64,000 bases of DNA from Bacteroidia bacterium (GTDB lineage: Bacteria; Bacteroidota; Bacteroidia; J057; JADKCL01): the NCBI GenBank assembly GCA_020635905.1, contig JACJYV010000009.1, forward strand, positions 248,001 through 312,000. Reading direction: 5' to 3'. Of this stretch, positions 1 to 7,051 are shown one piece after another; the first letter of the stretch is position 1, and each line of letters begins with the position of its first letter. The notes beneath the pieces were generated by a model, which saw only the letters and a list, made by a program, of their open reading frames with translations, ran no database searches and was not told where the DNA came from. The position numbers and the translations under genes are program-made.

Positions 1-2
1 AA

Positions 3-80
3 GGCGTAATCCTGCAAAGCGAAATCAAAACCCGGGAATTCCTCCACGGCCCCTTCATCACCGCCGCTTACGGAAAGTAG
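3..80 (+). CDS. C-terminal end of a truncated upstream gene
   Basis: An open frame enters from the left edge and ends with TAG at 78-80. The 25 visible codons read as a plausible protein tail (ending GPFITAAYGK), with the C-rich third codon positions seen in the following genes. No domain can be recognised from so short a tail, so no function is offered. It is the only frame open across this stretch that ends cleanly before the repeats at 126. Confidence 0.4.
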   Translation, partial: GVILQSEIKTREFLHGPFITAAYGK

Positions 81-125
81 AACCCGGGTAAACAACCATG
101 TTGTTTACCAAAACACCAACCATCC

Positions 126-152
126 AACCGTAAACCGTAAACTGTAAACCGT
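126..152. repeat. Heptamer repeat (AACCGTA type), about 4 units
   Basis: Nearly four tandem copies of AACCGTA/AACTGTA lie between the end of the left-edge gene and the end of the minus-strand gene that stops at 155. The same unit forms the 30-copy array at 4907-5116 and short arrays near 24313 and 35747. Confidence 0.85.
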
Positions 153-154
153 CT

Positions 155-1021
155 TCACCACCCCGTCCGAAACAAATTCGTCGCACTCTTCATCCCGCAT
201 TTCTGAAAAGCATGATACTGGCTGGCTGCCGCAAGCCTGATCTCATCCGGACTTTTCCCCACCGCCCACGCATCAAATATCCCCTCCAGCACATACGCCT
301 CCGGCGCCATCAATCCTGTGGTGGTCACCAGCGGATAGCCACCTGCCTTTTCCAAAGGATCCCTGAAATACCCATGAGAAATACATCCCACCACCACCAC
401 ATCCTTGAAAATCCCATCTGAATTCCGGGGAAAATCCACCTCCTCATCCATCAGGCCATTATGCCCGGCAAAAGCCAGCAGGTCCGCCTTCGCAAACAAC
501 CCCAGATCCTGAACCTCCACCGCCTGTGTACCCTGCTTCAATCCCGCCACCGAACCCAAAAGATCGTCCAGACATTCCTTCATCCTATCCCCGCGGTAGG
601 CGTCTGCCACCAGAAAAACCTTTTGTCCATCTGCCATTGACTTCCTGAAAGCCACCCTTTCCAACACATTGGGATGTGGGGAAGGCATATCCTTCTGGCT
701 GGTCCAACCCGCCGAGCGGGAAAAATGCGTCTTTACTCCGTAAAGTGCTCCCCAGTAAAGATTATTCTTCGGGTCCAGCCCATTGCCCAGCGTTTTTTTC
801 ACTGGCACAATCCCCTGATGGTCATTATCACACAGCGGCACCAGCAGATGAATCACCAGCGGCTGCCTCGCCTTCCGTTTATCCGCCAGTCGTTCCTCAA
901 TCGAAGCCCTGGAAAAAGTGGCCACCGCTTTCCCAGCCTCAATATCCTGTCCAAAATCCCTTCCTCCCCCCAAAGTCAGCAAAGAAAAAAACAGGGTGAA
1001 AATAAAATGCTGCATCATCAT
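155..1021 (-). CDS. Secreted protein with possible caspase-like His/Cys pair
   Basis: About 288 residues. The frame is open further upstream, but that part runs through the 56-bp intergenic repeats, so I start at the first of three consecutive ATGs (1021, 1018, 1015), which is followed by a short hydrophobic segment suggesting a signal peptide. No family is recognised with certainty. Two blocks resemble clan CD peptidases (caspase/CHAT/gingipain fold): a hydrophobic strand followed by H187-N-G (LLAFAGHNG), and 26 residues later a second hydrophobic strand followed by G-C213 (DVVVVGC). In known members this order is strand-HG then strand-xC. The spacing fits, but the usual HG is HNG here. The C-terminus (FRTGW) has no T9SS tail. 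It could equally be a non-catalytic protein of a Bacteroidota-specific family. Confidence 0.6.
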   Translation of the reverse strand: MMMQHFIFTLFFSLLTLGGGRDFGQDIEAGKAVATFSRASIEERLADKRKARQPLVIHLLVPLCDNDHQGIVPVKKTLGNGLDPKNNLYWGALYGVKTHFSRSAGWTSQKDMPSPHPNVLERVAFRKSMADGQKVFLVADAYRGDRMKECLDDLLGSVAGLKQGTQAVEVQDLGLFAKADLLAFAGHNGLMDEEVDFPRNSDGIFKDVVVVGCISHGYFRDPLEKAGGYPLVTTTGLMAPEAYVLEGIFDAWAVGKSPDEIRLAAASQYHAFQKCGMKSATNLFRTGW

Positions 1022-1057
1022 ACTATATAATTCATCAGAATTCCAAATTTCAAAATT

Positions 1058-1267
1058 AAGGCCCCTCTTTCCTTCAGTGAGAGAGGGGAAGCGCAAAGCG
1101 CAGGGGTGAGTTTTCCACCTGCGGGCCCCGGCCCGCCCAGAGCCCCAACTCCGTAGGAATCCCGTTGAGACATGGCTCCACCGCCACAATTCCCTCAGGG
1201 ATTTCATCAACAAGGCCCCTCTTTCCTTCAGGGAGAGAGGGGAAGCGCAAAGCGCAGGGGTGAGTTT
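1058..1267. repeat. Pair of 56-bp REP-like direct repeats
   Basis: Copies at 1058-1113 and 1212-1267 differ at one base (CAGTGAG against CAGGGAG). Each contains an inverted repeat CCCCTCT...AGAGGGG followed by a second small palindrome GCGCAAAGCGC, so each could fold into two hairpins. The intervening roughly 100 bp holds a GC-rich palindromic stretch (GCGGGCCCCGGCCCGC near 1121). They lie upstream of the minus-strand gene ending at 155. The form is that of dispersed REP-like elements rather than coding DNA. Confidence 0.75.
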
Positions 1268-1309
1268 AAATTGACCGCAGGTCATCTGTCACCTCCTGGG
1301 CTCCCACCA

Positions 1310-1406
1310 CTCCCAATTCCCAATTCCCAACTCCCAACCCCCAACCCCCAACTCCCAACTCCCAACTCCCAACTCTCAACTCCCAACTCCCAACTCCCAA
1401 CCCCCT
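1310..1406. repeat. Heptamer repeat (CAACTCC type), about 14 units
   Basis: A run of CAACTCC/CAATTCC/CAACCCC units with a 7-bp period. It fills most of the gap between the divergent genes at 1021 and 1573. No coding signal is seen here. Confidence 0.85.
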
Positions 1407-1532
1407 CCCCACCATAACGCCCAGCCTCCCCAAAGTAACTCAAACCCCACAAAAAAATGTACCCAACCGTCAAATGTTTATAATTCAGGAGGATAGCGGA
1501 TAACCTTAATGGGAATAATTCAGATAAATTAT

Positions 1533-1540
1533 TAGTTTTG
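1533..1540 (+). promoter_or_regulatory. Bacteroidota -7 box TAGTTTTG
   Basis: Matches the TAnnTTTG consensus of the Bacteroidota primary sigma factor and sits 33 bases before the ATG at 1573. The sequence is AT-rich here, in contrast to the GC-rich repeats to the left. No clear TTG -33 box is seen. Confidence 0.4.
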
Positions 1541-1572
1541 CAGCCTTTCGGATCGGGAATAAAATAATTGAA

Positions 1573-4503
1573 ATGAGGAAGATTTCAGCCATTCTGGTAA
1601 CCCTTCTCTTTGCCTTTTGCGGATATTTACAAGCCACCAATTTTACCGTAAACGTCACCACCGACACCCAGGACAGCAATCCGGGCAACGGAGTATGCTC
1701 CGATCCTGGCGGAAACTGCTCCCTCCGGGCTGCCATCATGGAGGCAAATGCCCTGCCAGGGCAGGACACCATATTTCTCCCCGCAGGCACCTACACCATG
1801 ACCAAAACCGGCATCAACGAAAACGGTGCCTTTACCGGAGACCTGGATATCAACTCCAACATCGTAATTGTAGGCGCAGATACCCGCACCACCATTGTCA
1901 ACATGGACAGCCTCGACCGGGTGTTCGATGTGCGTACCGGCGGCGTGGCCTACTTCACCGGATTTGAAATCCGGGCAGGATACGTACAGGGCGCCCACGG
2001 CGGCGGCATCCAGAATGTTGCCTCCCTCACCATGGTGGACGTGGCCCTGAAGTTTTCCGCCACCGTAGGCAACGTGGGCGGCACCGTTACCGCCGGGGGC
2101 TTTGGCGGCGGCATCTGGAACAGCGGCACCCTCACCCTCAACAAAGTAACCTTCGAAGACAACAAAGCCATTGGCAGCCGCGGGCAGGATGGAGGCGTAC
2201 CCGGCGCCGGGGGCGCCGGAGGTGGTGGAGCCGGACTCGGAGGAGCCATCTTCAATGAAAACGGAGGCACCATCACCCTCACCAACGTCACCTTTGCCGC
2301 CAACGAAGCACGCGGCGGCGGCGGTGGGTTTGGCAGCACCAATATGGGCTCCTTCTCTGCCGCAGGCGGCAACGGAGGAGGTCTCAACGGACAGGGCGGC
2401 GTCACCAACGGCGGAGCCGGCCAGCCCGGTGGCTTCGGCGGCGGCGGGGGAGGAGGAGGTAGCAATGCCACCACTCCCGGCAACGGCGGAGCAGGCGGAT
2501 ATGGCGGCGGCGGCGGCTCCCGCGGAGCCCGTACCGCCGGCAACACCGGCGGCACGGTCGGACCCGGCGGCTTCGCCGGCGGAAATGGCGGCGGCGGCTG
2601 TTGCAGCGCCTCCGGTGGCGGAGGCGGTGGGGGCGGATTGGGCGGAGCCCTCTTCAACAACGGGGGCACCGTAACTGCCATGAACATTACCGCTGCCCTG
2701 AACAAAGCCACCGGCGGCGCAGGCGGCGGCGGCGGATTTGGCGGGGGCGGAGCCAGCGGGCAGGGCCACGGAGCTGGCTTTTTCAACCGTACCGGCACCG
2801 TCAACCTGTCCAACTCCATCCTCGCCCTCAATACCTCGTCCTCATCCACCAATCCCGATGCCTACGGCACTTTTACCTCCTCCCAGGGGCACAACCTGGT
2901 AGGCAATCCGGGGGTAGCCGTCCTCGGCGGAACCACCACCGGCAACCTCACCAACCTCTCACCCGGCATGGGCCCCTTCGGCAATTATGGCGGCAACACC
3001 GACGTATTCAGTCTCATCCTTTGCCCCACCAGTCCCGCCATCGACGCAGGAACCGCCACCGGCGCACCTGCCAAAGACCAGCGCGACACCGCCCGCGTGG
3101 CCCAGACCGACATAGGAGCCTATGAAGCCCCCGCCCCCGCCCAGTACAATCCCTTCACCACTGCCGATACCTCCATTTGCATGGGCGATACCGTGGTCCT
3201 CGATGCGGGCGCAGGCTACACCTCATACAATTGGTCCAATGGCTCCATGGCCCAGATCACCGACACCGACCAGCCCGGCATGATCTCCGTCACCGTCATC
3301 GACATCAACGCCTGCACCCTCAAAGACTCCATTCTGGTCGTCTGGTACCCCAATCCCGTGGTCAGCCTCGGGCCCGACCTCGACTCCTGCACCAACGGCA
3401 GCCTTCTGCTTGATCCGGGCAGCCAGTTCGTAACTTATCAGTGGCAGGACAACAGCACCAGCCAGACCTTTACCGCAGGTGCCACCGGCACCTACTATGT
3501 CACCATCACCGACACCCACGGCTGCCTTGGTGCAGATACCGTCAATGTAACCCTTCATGCCCTTCCCACTCCCGATCTGGGCCCCGACCAGGTCGTCTGT
3601 TTTGGCGCCAGCGCCACCCTCGATGCCGGAATGGGTTATCAAAACTATGCCTGGACCGATGCCCTGGGCAATCCCGTATTCAACCAGCAGATCTTTATTA
3701 CCCCCAATACCGGCACCTACCTCGTCACCGTCACCGACTCAAATGGCTGCATGGGTTCAGACAGCGCCGCCGTCACCGTATCTGCCTTCATAGCCGGCAA
3801 TTTCCTCGGACCCGACAGCGTCAGCTTTTGCCAGGGCGATTCAGTCACCCTCAATGCCGGCTCCCAATTCATGACCTACACCTGGCTCGATACCATCAAC
3901 GGCGATTCCCTCTTTACCGTGACCTCCGAAGGCAGCGTATTTGTCGAAGTAATAGATTCCCTCGGCTGCTTCCAGACCGATACCGTCTATGTTACCGAAC
4001 TCATGGTCCCCGTGCTTGAACTGGGACCCGCCCAGGTCATTTGCCCCGGCGAGCAGGCCGAATTATTACCCTCCAATGCCTCCCAGTGGGATTCTCTCCT
4101 TTGGCAGGACAGTTCAAAGGTCACCCAATACATTACATCCGATACGGGTTGGTACTCAGTCACCGCCTGGTTCCTCGGTTGTCAGGTCAGCGATACGGTG
4201 CGGGTCGATTCCTGTCCCAGCTACCTCCAGGTCATCCCCAACGTATTCACCCCCAATGGCGACGGATTTAACGATTTCCTCGATTACAAAGGCATGAATT
4301 TCGAAATCTTCCAGTTGGTCATCTTCGACCGCTGGGGCAAACAGGTCTTCGAAACCAAATCCCACGGCACCTTCTGGAACGGCAAAATCGGTGCCGCCGA
4401 TGCCAAAGAGGGCGTCTATTACTACGTCCTCCGCTACAAACTCGCCACCTGGCAGCCCTCCGAACTCGAAGAAGAATCCGGACATATCACCCTGTTGAGA
4501 TAA
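1573..4503 (+). CDS. Gly-rich beta-helix adhesin, T9SS type B sorted
   Basis: 976 residues. A signal peptide (about 1-21) is followed by a CSLRAAIMEAN box (CSLREA-type N-terminal motif of polymorphic-outer-membrane-like proteins). A right-handed beta-helix-like region follows to about residue 500, with repeated GGGI/GGGL and N-x-T steps, including a low-complexity stretch at roughly 200-400 that is mostly Gly with Ala, Asn and Ser. Residues about 525-885 hold five PKD/Ig-like repeats of about 70-80 residues, each with a C-x-G-(D/E/A) start and a G-(T/W)-Y/V-x-V-T strand. The last 90 residues begin PNVFTPNGDGFND (from P889), the signature of the CHU_C 'gliding motility-associated' C-terminal domain, which directs T9SS type B export. 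Function is inferred to be cell-surface adhesion or matrix. Codons are strongly C-ending, suggesting high expression. Confidence 0.9.
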   Translation: MRKISAILVTLLFAFCGYLQATNFTVNVTTDTQDSNPGNGVCSDPGGNCSLRAAIMEANALPGQDTIFLPAGTYTMTKTGINENGAFTGDLDINSNIVIVGADTRTTIVNMDSLDRVFDVRTGGVAYFTGFEIRAGYVQGAHGGGIQNVASLTMVDVALKFSATVGNVGGTVTAGGFGGGIWNSGTLTLNKVTFEDNKAIGSRGQDGGVPGAGGAGGGGAGLGGAIFNENGGTITLTNVTFAANEARGGGGGFGSTNMGSFSAAGGNGGGLNGQGGVTNGGAGQPGGFGGGGGGGGSNATTPGNGGAGGYGGGGGSRGARTAGNTGGTVGPGGFAGGNGGGGCCSASGGGGGGGGLGGALFNNGGTVTAMNITAALNKATGGAGGGGGFGGGGASGQGHGAGFFNRTGTVNLSNSILALNTSSSSTNPDAYGTFTSSQGHNLVGNPGVAVLGGTTTGNLTNLSPGMGPFGNYGGNTDVFSLILCPTSPAIDAGTATGAPAKDQRDTARVAQTDIGAYEAPAPAQYNPFTTADTSICMGDTVVLDAGAGYTSYNWSNGSMAQITDTDQPGMISVTVIDINACTLKDSILVVWYPNPVVSLGPDLDSCTNGSLLLDPGSQFVTYQWQDNSTSQTFTAGATGTYYVTITDTHGCLGADTVNVTLHALPTPDLGPDQVVCFGASATLDAGMGYQNYAWTDALGNPVFNQQIFITPNTGTYLVTVTDSNGCMGSDSAAVTVSAFIAGNFLGPDSVSFCQGDSVTLNAGSQFMTYTWLDTINGDSLFTVTSEGSVFVEVIDSLGCFQTDTVYVTELMVPVLELGPAQVICPGEQAELLPSNASQWDSLLWQDSSKVTQYITSDTGWYSVTAWFLGCQVSDTVRVDSCPSYLQVIPNVFTPNGDGFNDFLDYKGMNFEIFQLVIFDRWGKQVFETKSHGTFWNGKIGAADAKEGVYYYVLRYKLATWQPSELEEESGHITLLR

Positions 4504-4625
4504 GGGGACCTCTAAAAACGATGAAGATCAAGACGAACGCAGGTGAGGAAAGCGCAGTTTACTACCGTAAATGATCATTTCTGAACCAGGTTCAACGCAG
4601 AGATTCGAAGTTTTTAGAGGTTCCC
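4504..4625. repeat. 122-bp element with terminal inverted repeats
   Basis: The left arm GGGGACCTCTAAAAAC (4504-4519) is the near-perfect reverse complement of the right arm at 4610-4625 (one base differs). About 90 bp of unique sequence lie between, with no coding potential. The element begins immediately after the TAA of the adhesin gene. A solo copy of the arm (TTTTAGAGGTCCCC, 18575-18588) overlaps the stop codon of the isomerase gene elsewhere in the window, so the arm is a dispersed motif. It may be a miniature mobile element remnant or a transcription-end structure. Confidence 0.5.
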
Positions 4626-4810
4626 ATAAGATAAGGATTTGGGCGTGCCCCCGTGCCCGGGCGCCTGCGGCGCAACCCGGTCACGGGGTCGGGCTTGCTC
4701 CAGGGTTCCGTGCCGCTGCCACAGCCTTCGGCTCACCGCAGCGCCACTGCCCTCCAACGGGTCGGGCCCCTTCCACATCCCTCACGTATTCAGGGTGCGT
4801 CCCGCACCCC

Positions 4811-4903
4811 ACTCAAACCCGAACTCAAACCCGCACCCGAACTCAAACCCGAACCCGAACCCGCACCCAAACCCGCACCCAAACCCGCACCCAAACCCGC
4901 ACC
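4811..4903. repeat. C-rich tandem repeat, 6/12-bp period
   Basis: Alternating AACCCG, CACCCA and AACTCA units form 6- and 12-bp tandem repeats. They run directly into the heptamer array at 4907. The preceding 4626-4810 is GC-rich with no recognisable gene. The open frames here are repeat artefacts. Confidence 0.8.
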
Positions 4904-4906
4904 AGC

Positions 4907-5116
4907 AACCGTAAACCGTAAACCGTAAACCGTAAACTGTAAACTGTAAACCGTAAACCGTAAACCGTAAACTGTAAACCGTAAACTGTAAACCGTAAAC
5001 CGTAAACCGTAAACTGTAAACCGTAAACTGTAAACCGTAAACCGTAAACCGTAAACTGTAAACTGTAAACTGTAAACTGTAAACCGTAAACCGTAAACTG
5101 TAAACCGCAAACTGTA
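4907..5116. repeat. 30-unit heptamer array (AACCGTA/AACTGTA)
   Basis: Exactly 210 bp, that is 30 units of 7 bp, each AACCGTA or AACTGTA with a single AACCGCA. The two unit types alternate irregularly, as expected from slippage plus point mutation. The open frame on the minus strand is a consequence of the repeat (7-bp units give a 7-residue peptide period) and is not a gene. Confidence 0.95.
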
Positions 5117-5189
5117 TCCCAAAATTCCCTATCTTACCACCTCATCCCGCGGGCGCAAACAATCGCCCCTCAACTTCCTCCCCACAACA

Positions 5190-5280
5190 TAGGTTTCTTA
5201 TGGTTTCCCTATGGTATTCCCATGGTATTCAGATGGTCTTTAGATGGTTAAACCCCATGGTAATCCCCTGGTAACCCGGT
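5190..5280. repeat. Helically phased ATGGT motif cluster
   Basis: ATGGT or close variants begin at about 5200, 5211, 5222, 5233, 5243, 5257 and 5268, so most steps are 10-11 bp, close to one DNA turn. The sequence between copies varies (TTTCCCT, ATTCCC, ATTCAG, CTTTAG). The rest of 5117-5500 holds no gene I can support. The short frame at 5290-5487 has no recognisable features. Confidence 0.6.
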
Positions 5281-5509
5281 TTTAATCCCTTGCAAAGGTA
5301 TTGCAAAGCCCACGGTCCCCCGATACCGTACCCCAATCCATCACACCCGGGTAAACGACCAAATAGTTTCCACTCCAATAGAATGGAAGTGTCTAATCAC
5401 AAATCAGACACCGCATCATGGAAAAGGCTCGCAGCCAGAAGCTTGGAGCTTGCAGCTCAAATCGAAAAACTATCCGAAAAAAGTTAGTGTACTTTTAACA
5501 CTTATGTAC

Positions 5510-5517
5510 TATCTTTG
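5510..5517 (+). promoter_or_regulatory. Promoter -7 box TATCTTTG
   Basis: A perfect TAnnTTTG match 40 bases before the ATG at 5558, followed by an AT-rich leader. A loose -33 candidate (TTAGTG) lies about 20 bases upstream. It would drive the starch-binding-like protein and perhaps the amylase beyond. Confidence 0.55.
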
Positions 5518-5557
5518 TAAAAATTGTGGACTAATTATTTAGTAAACCTTAAATAGC

Positions 5558-6943
5558 ATGAGAAAAATTTATCTTTTTACAGCCTTATTTCTTGCTCTCG
5601 GAAGCTGGGTCTCTGCCCAGACCTTCAGCGTGACCCTCCAGGTCGATATGCAAAACGTGGGAACCGTAGCCGACACCGTATCCGTTGCCGGTAACTTCCA
5701 GGCAGCCGCTGGGTTCGCCTCAGACTGGACCCCGGGCATCACCATCCTCACCGATGCCAACATGGACCTCATTTACGAAGGCACCTTTCAGTTGCCTGCC
5801 GGATCCTACGAATACAAATTCGTCAACGGAACCGCCTGGGGACAAGACGAAGGTGTACCCGGTGCCTGCGCCGTAAACGGCAACCGTGGCATGACCATTT
5901 CTGCCGCCACCACCGTTCCTGTAGTTTGCTTTGGCTCCTGCACCGTATGCCCTACCAACGTGGATACCGTTAACGTTACCTTCCGTGTGGATATGACCAA
6001 CGAAAACCCCGGCGTGGGTGATACCGTATCCATCGCAGGCGACTTCCAGAGCGAAGCCGGCTTCTCCGACTGGACTCCCGGTGTGACCATCCTCACCGAC
6101 CCCGACAACGATAAAATCTACACGGGTACCTTCTACCTCCCTGAGGGAACCTACTCCTACAAATACATCAACGGAACCGCCTGGGGACAGGATGAATCCG
6201 TACCTTCTGCCTGCGCCGTTAACAACAACCGCGAACTGGTAGTGGTGGGACCCAATGACATGGTCCTTGACAAAGTTTGCTTTGCCACCTGCGATACCGT
6301 TTGTACTCCTCCGCTGCCCGCCATCAATGTGACCTTCCGCGTCAACATGTCCAACGAGATCGTATCCGCCAACGGATTATTCGTAGCCGGCTCCTTCCAG
6401 GATCCTGCCTGGGTGAAAAACGTACTCCAGATGACCGACGGAAACGGTGACGGCGTGTACGAATACACCGAGTCCATCGTACCCAACGAATACCAGTACA
6501 AATACTACAACGGCAGCAACGGTGATCCCGACGGCGAAACCGCTGACTTCGAAGCCCTCGGCTGCGGTGCCAGCAACGGCATCGGCGGCTACAACCGCGT
6601 ACTGGACATCACTGGTCGTCTTACCGACACCATCCTCCCCATCTACGATTATAATGGTTGTACCTCATCCGTGTCTGTTGAAGACGAACTGGATAACCCC
6701 GCTTACTTTGACGTATTCCCCAACCCTTTCAGCAGCACTGCCCGGGTTGAGTTTGCCAATGGCACCCGCCAGCCCTTCACCCTGACCCTGTCCACCATTA
6801 CCGGACAAGTGGTTCGTACGGAAGGAAACATCCGCAACGAATACGCCACCATCCACAAGAATGGCCTGACTCCCGGACTGTACTTTGTCACCCTGCAATC
6901 AGCAAACGGTGCGAGGTTCAGCAAAAAGGTGGTCATTGAATAG
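5558..6943 (+). CDS. Three-module starch-binding-like protein, T9SS type A
   Basis: 461 residues with a signal peptide ending at about 20 (WVSAQ). Three homologous modules of about 110 residues follow (roughly 21-133, 134-250, 255-355). Each starts V-T-(L/F)-(Q/R)-V-(D/N)-M and contains SVAGNFQ/SIAGDFQ/FVAGSFQ, an acidic turn (LTDANMD, LTDPDND, MTDGNGD) and an aromatic strand EYKF/SYKY/QYKY. This is the pattern of E-set carbohydrate-binding folds of the CBM20/26/48 or AMPK type that bind alpha-glucans. Modules 1 and 2 share TAWGQDE. The last 80 residues (DVFPNP... to KKVVIE) form a T9SS type A tail. It precedes the amylase gene by 108 bases across a hairpin. Inferred role: surface glucan capture. 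Confidence 0.85.
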   Translation: MRKIYLFTALFLALGSWVSAQTFSVTLQVDMQNVGTVADTVSVAGNFQAAAGFASDWTPGITILTDANMDLIYEGTFQLPAGSYEYKFVNGTAWGQDEGVPGACAVNGNRGMTISAATTVPVVCFGSCTVCPTNVDTVNVTFRVDMTNENPGVGDTVSIAGDFQSEAGFSDWTPGVTILTDPDNDKIYTGTFYLPEGTYSYKYINGTAWGQDESVPSACAVNNNRELVVVGPNDMVLDKVCFATCDTVCTPPLPAINVTFRVNMSNEIVSANGLFVAGSFQDPAWVKNVLQMTDGNGDGVYEYTESIVPNEYQYKYYNGSNGDPDGETADFEALGCGASNGIGGYNRVLDITGRLTDTILPIYDYNGCTSSVSVEDELDNPAYFDVFPNPFSSTARVEFANGTRQPFTLTLSTITGQVVRTEGNIRNEYATIHKNGLTPGLYFVTLQSANGARFSKKVVIE

Positions 6944-6963
6944 TAAATTGATTGTGAAAAAGT

Positions 6964-6990
6964 GAAAAAGCAACCTCAGGTTGCTTTTTC
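6964..6990 (+). terminator. Intrinsic terminator, 12-bp perfect stem
   Basis: GAAAAAGCAACC and GGTTGCTTTTTC pair perfectly around a TCA loop, with the T-run inside the right arm. It lies 21 bases after the stop codon of the three-module protein. The symmetric A/T runs would allow it to act in both directions. It separates that gene from the amylase, so the amylase probably has its own promoter or depends on read-through. Confidence 0.8.
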
Positions 6991-7051
6991 GCTTTTAAAA
7001 CTGACCAAACCATTCCAGACCGCCAGAGTTTTAATCTTAAATCAGTTCATT

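Noticed and set aside
1950..2852. Long Pro-rich frame on the minus strand
   Set aside because: Antisense to the Gly-rich coding region of the adhesin. Gly codons (GGC/GGA) read as Pro/Ala on the other strand.
4907..5116. CRISPR array or telomere-like repeat
   Set aside because: Units are contiguous 7-mers with no spacers, and no cas genes are nearby. The location is intergenic, not terminal.
4790..5122. Minus-strand frame giving a Tyr/Phe/Val/Thr periodic peptide
   Set aside because: Translation of the heptamer array. The 7-residue period follows from the repeat.
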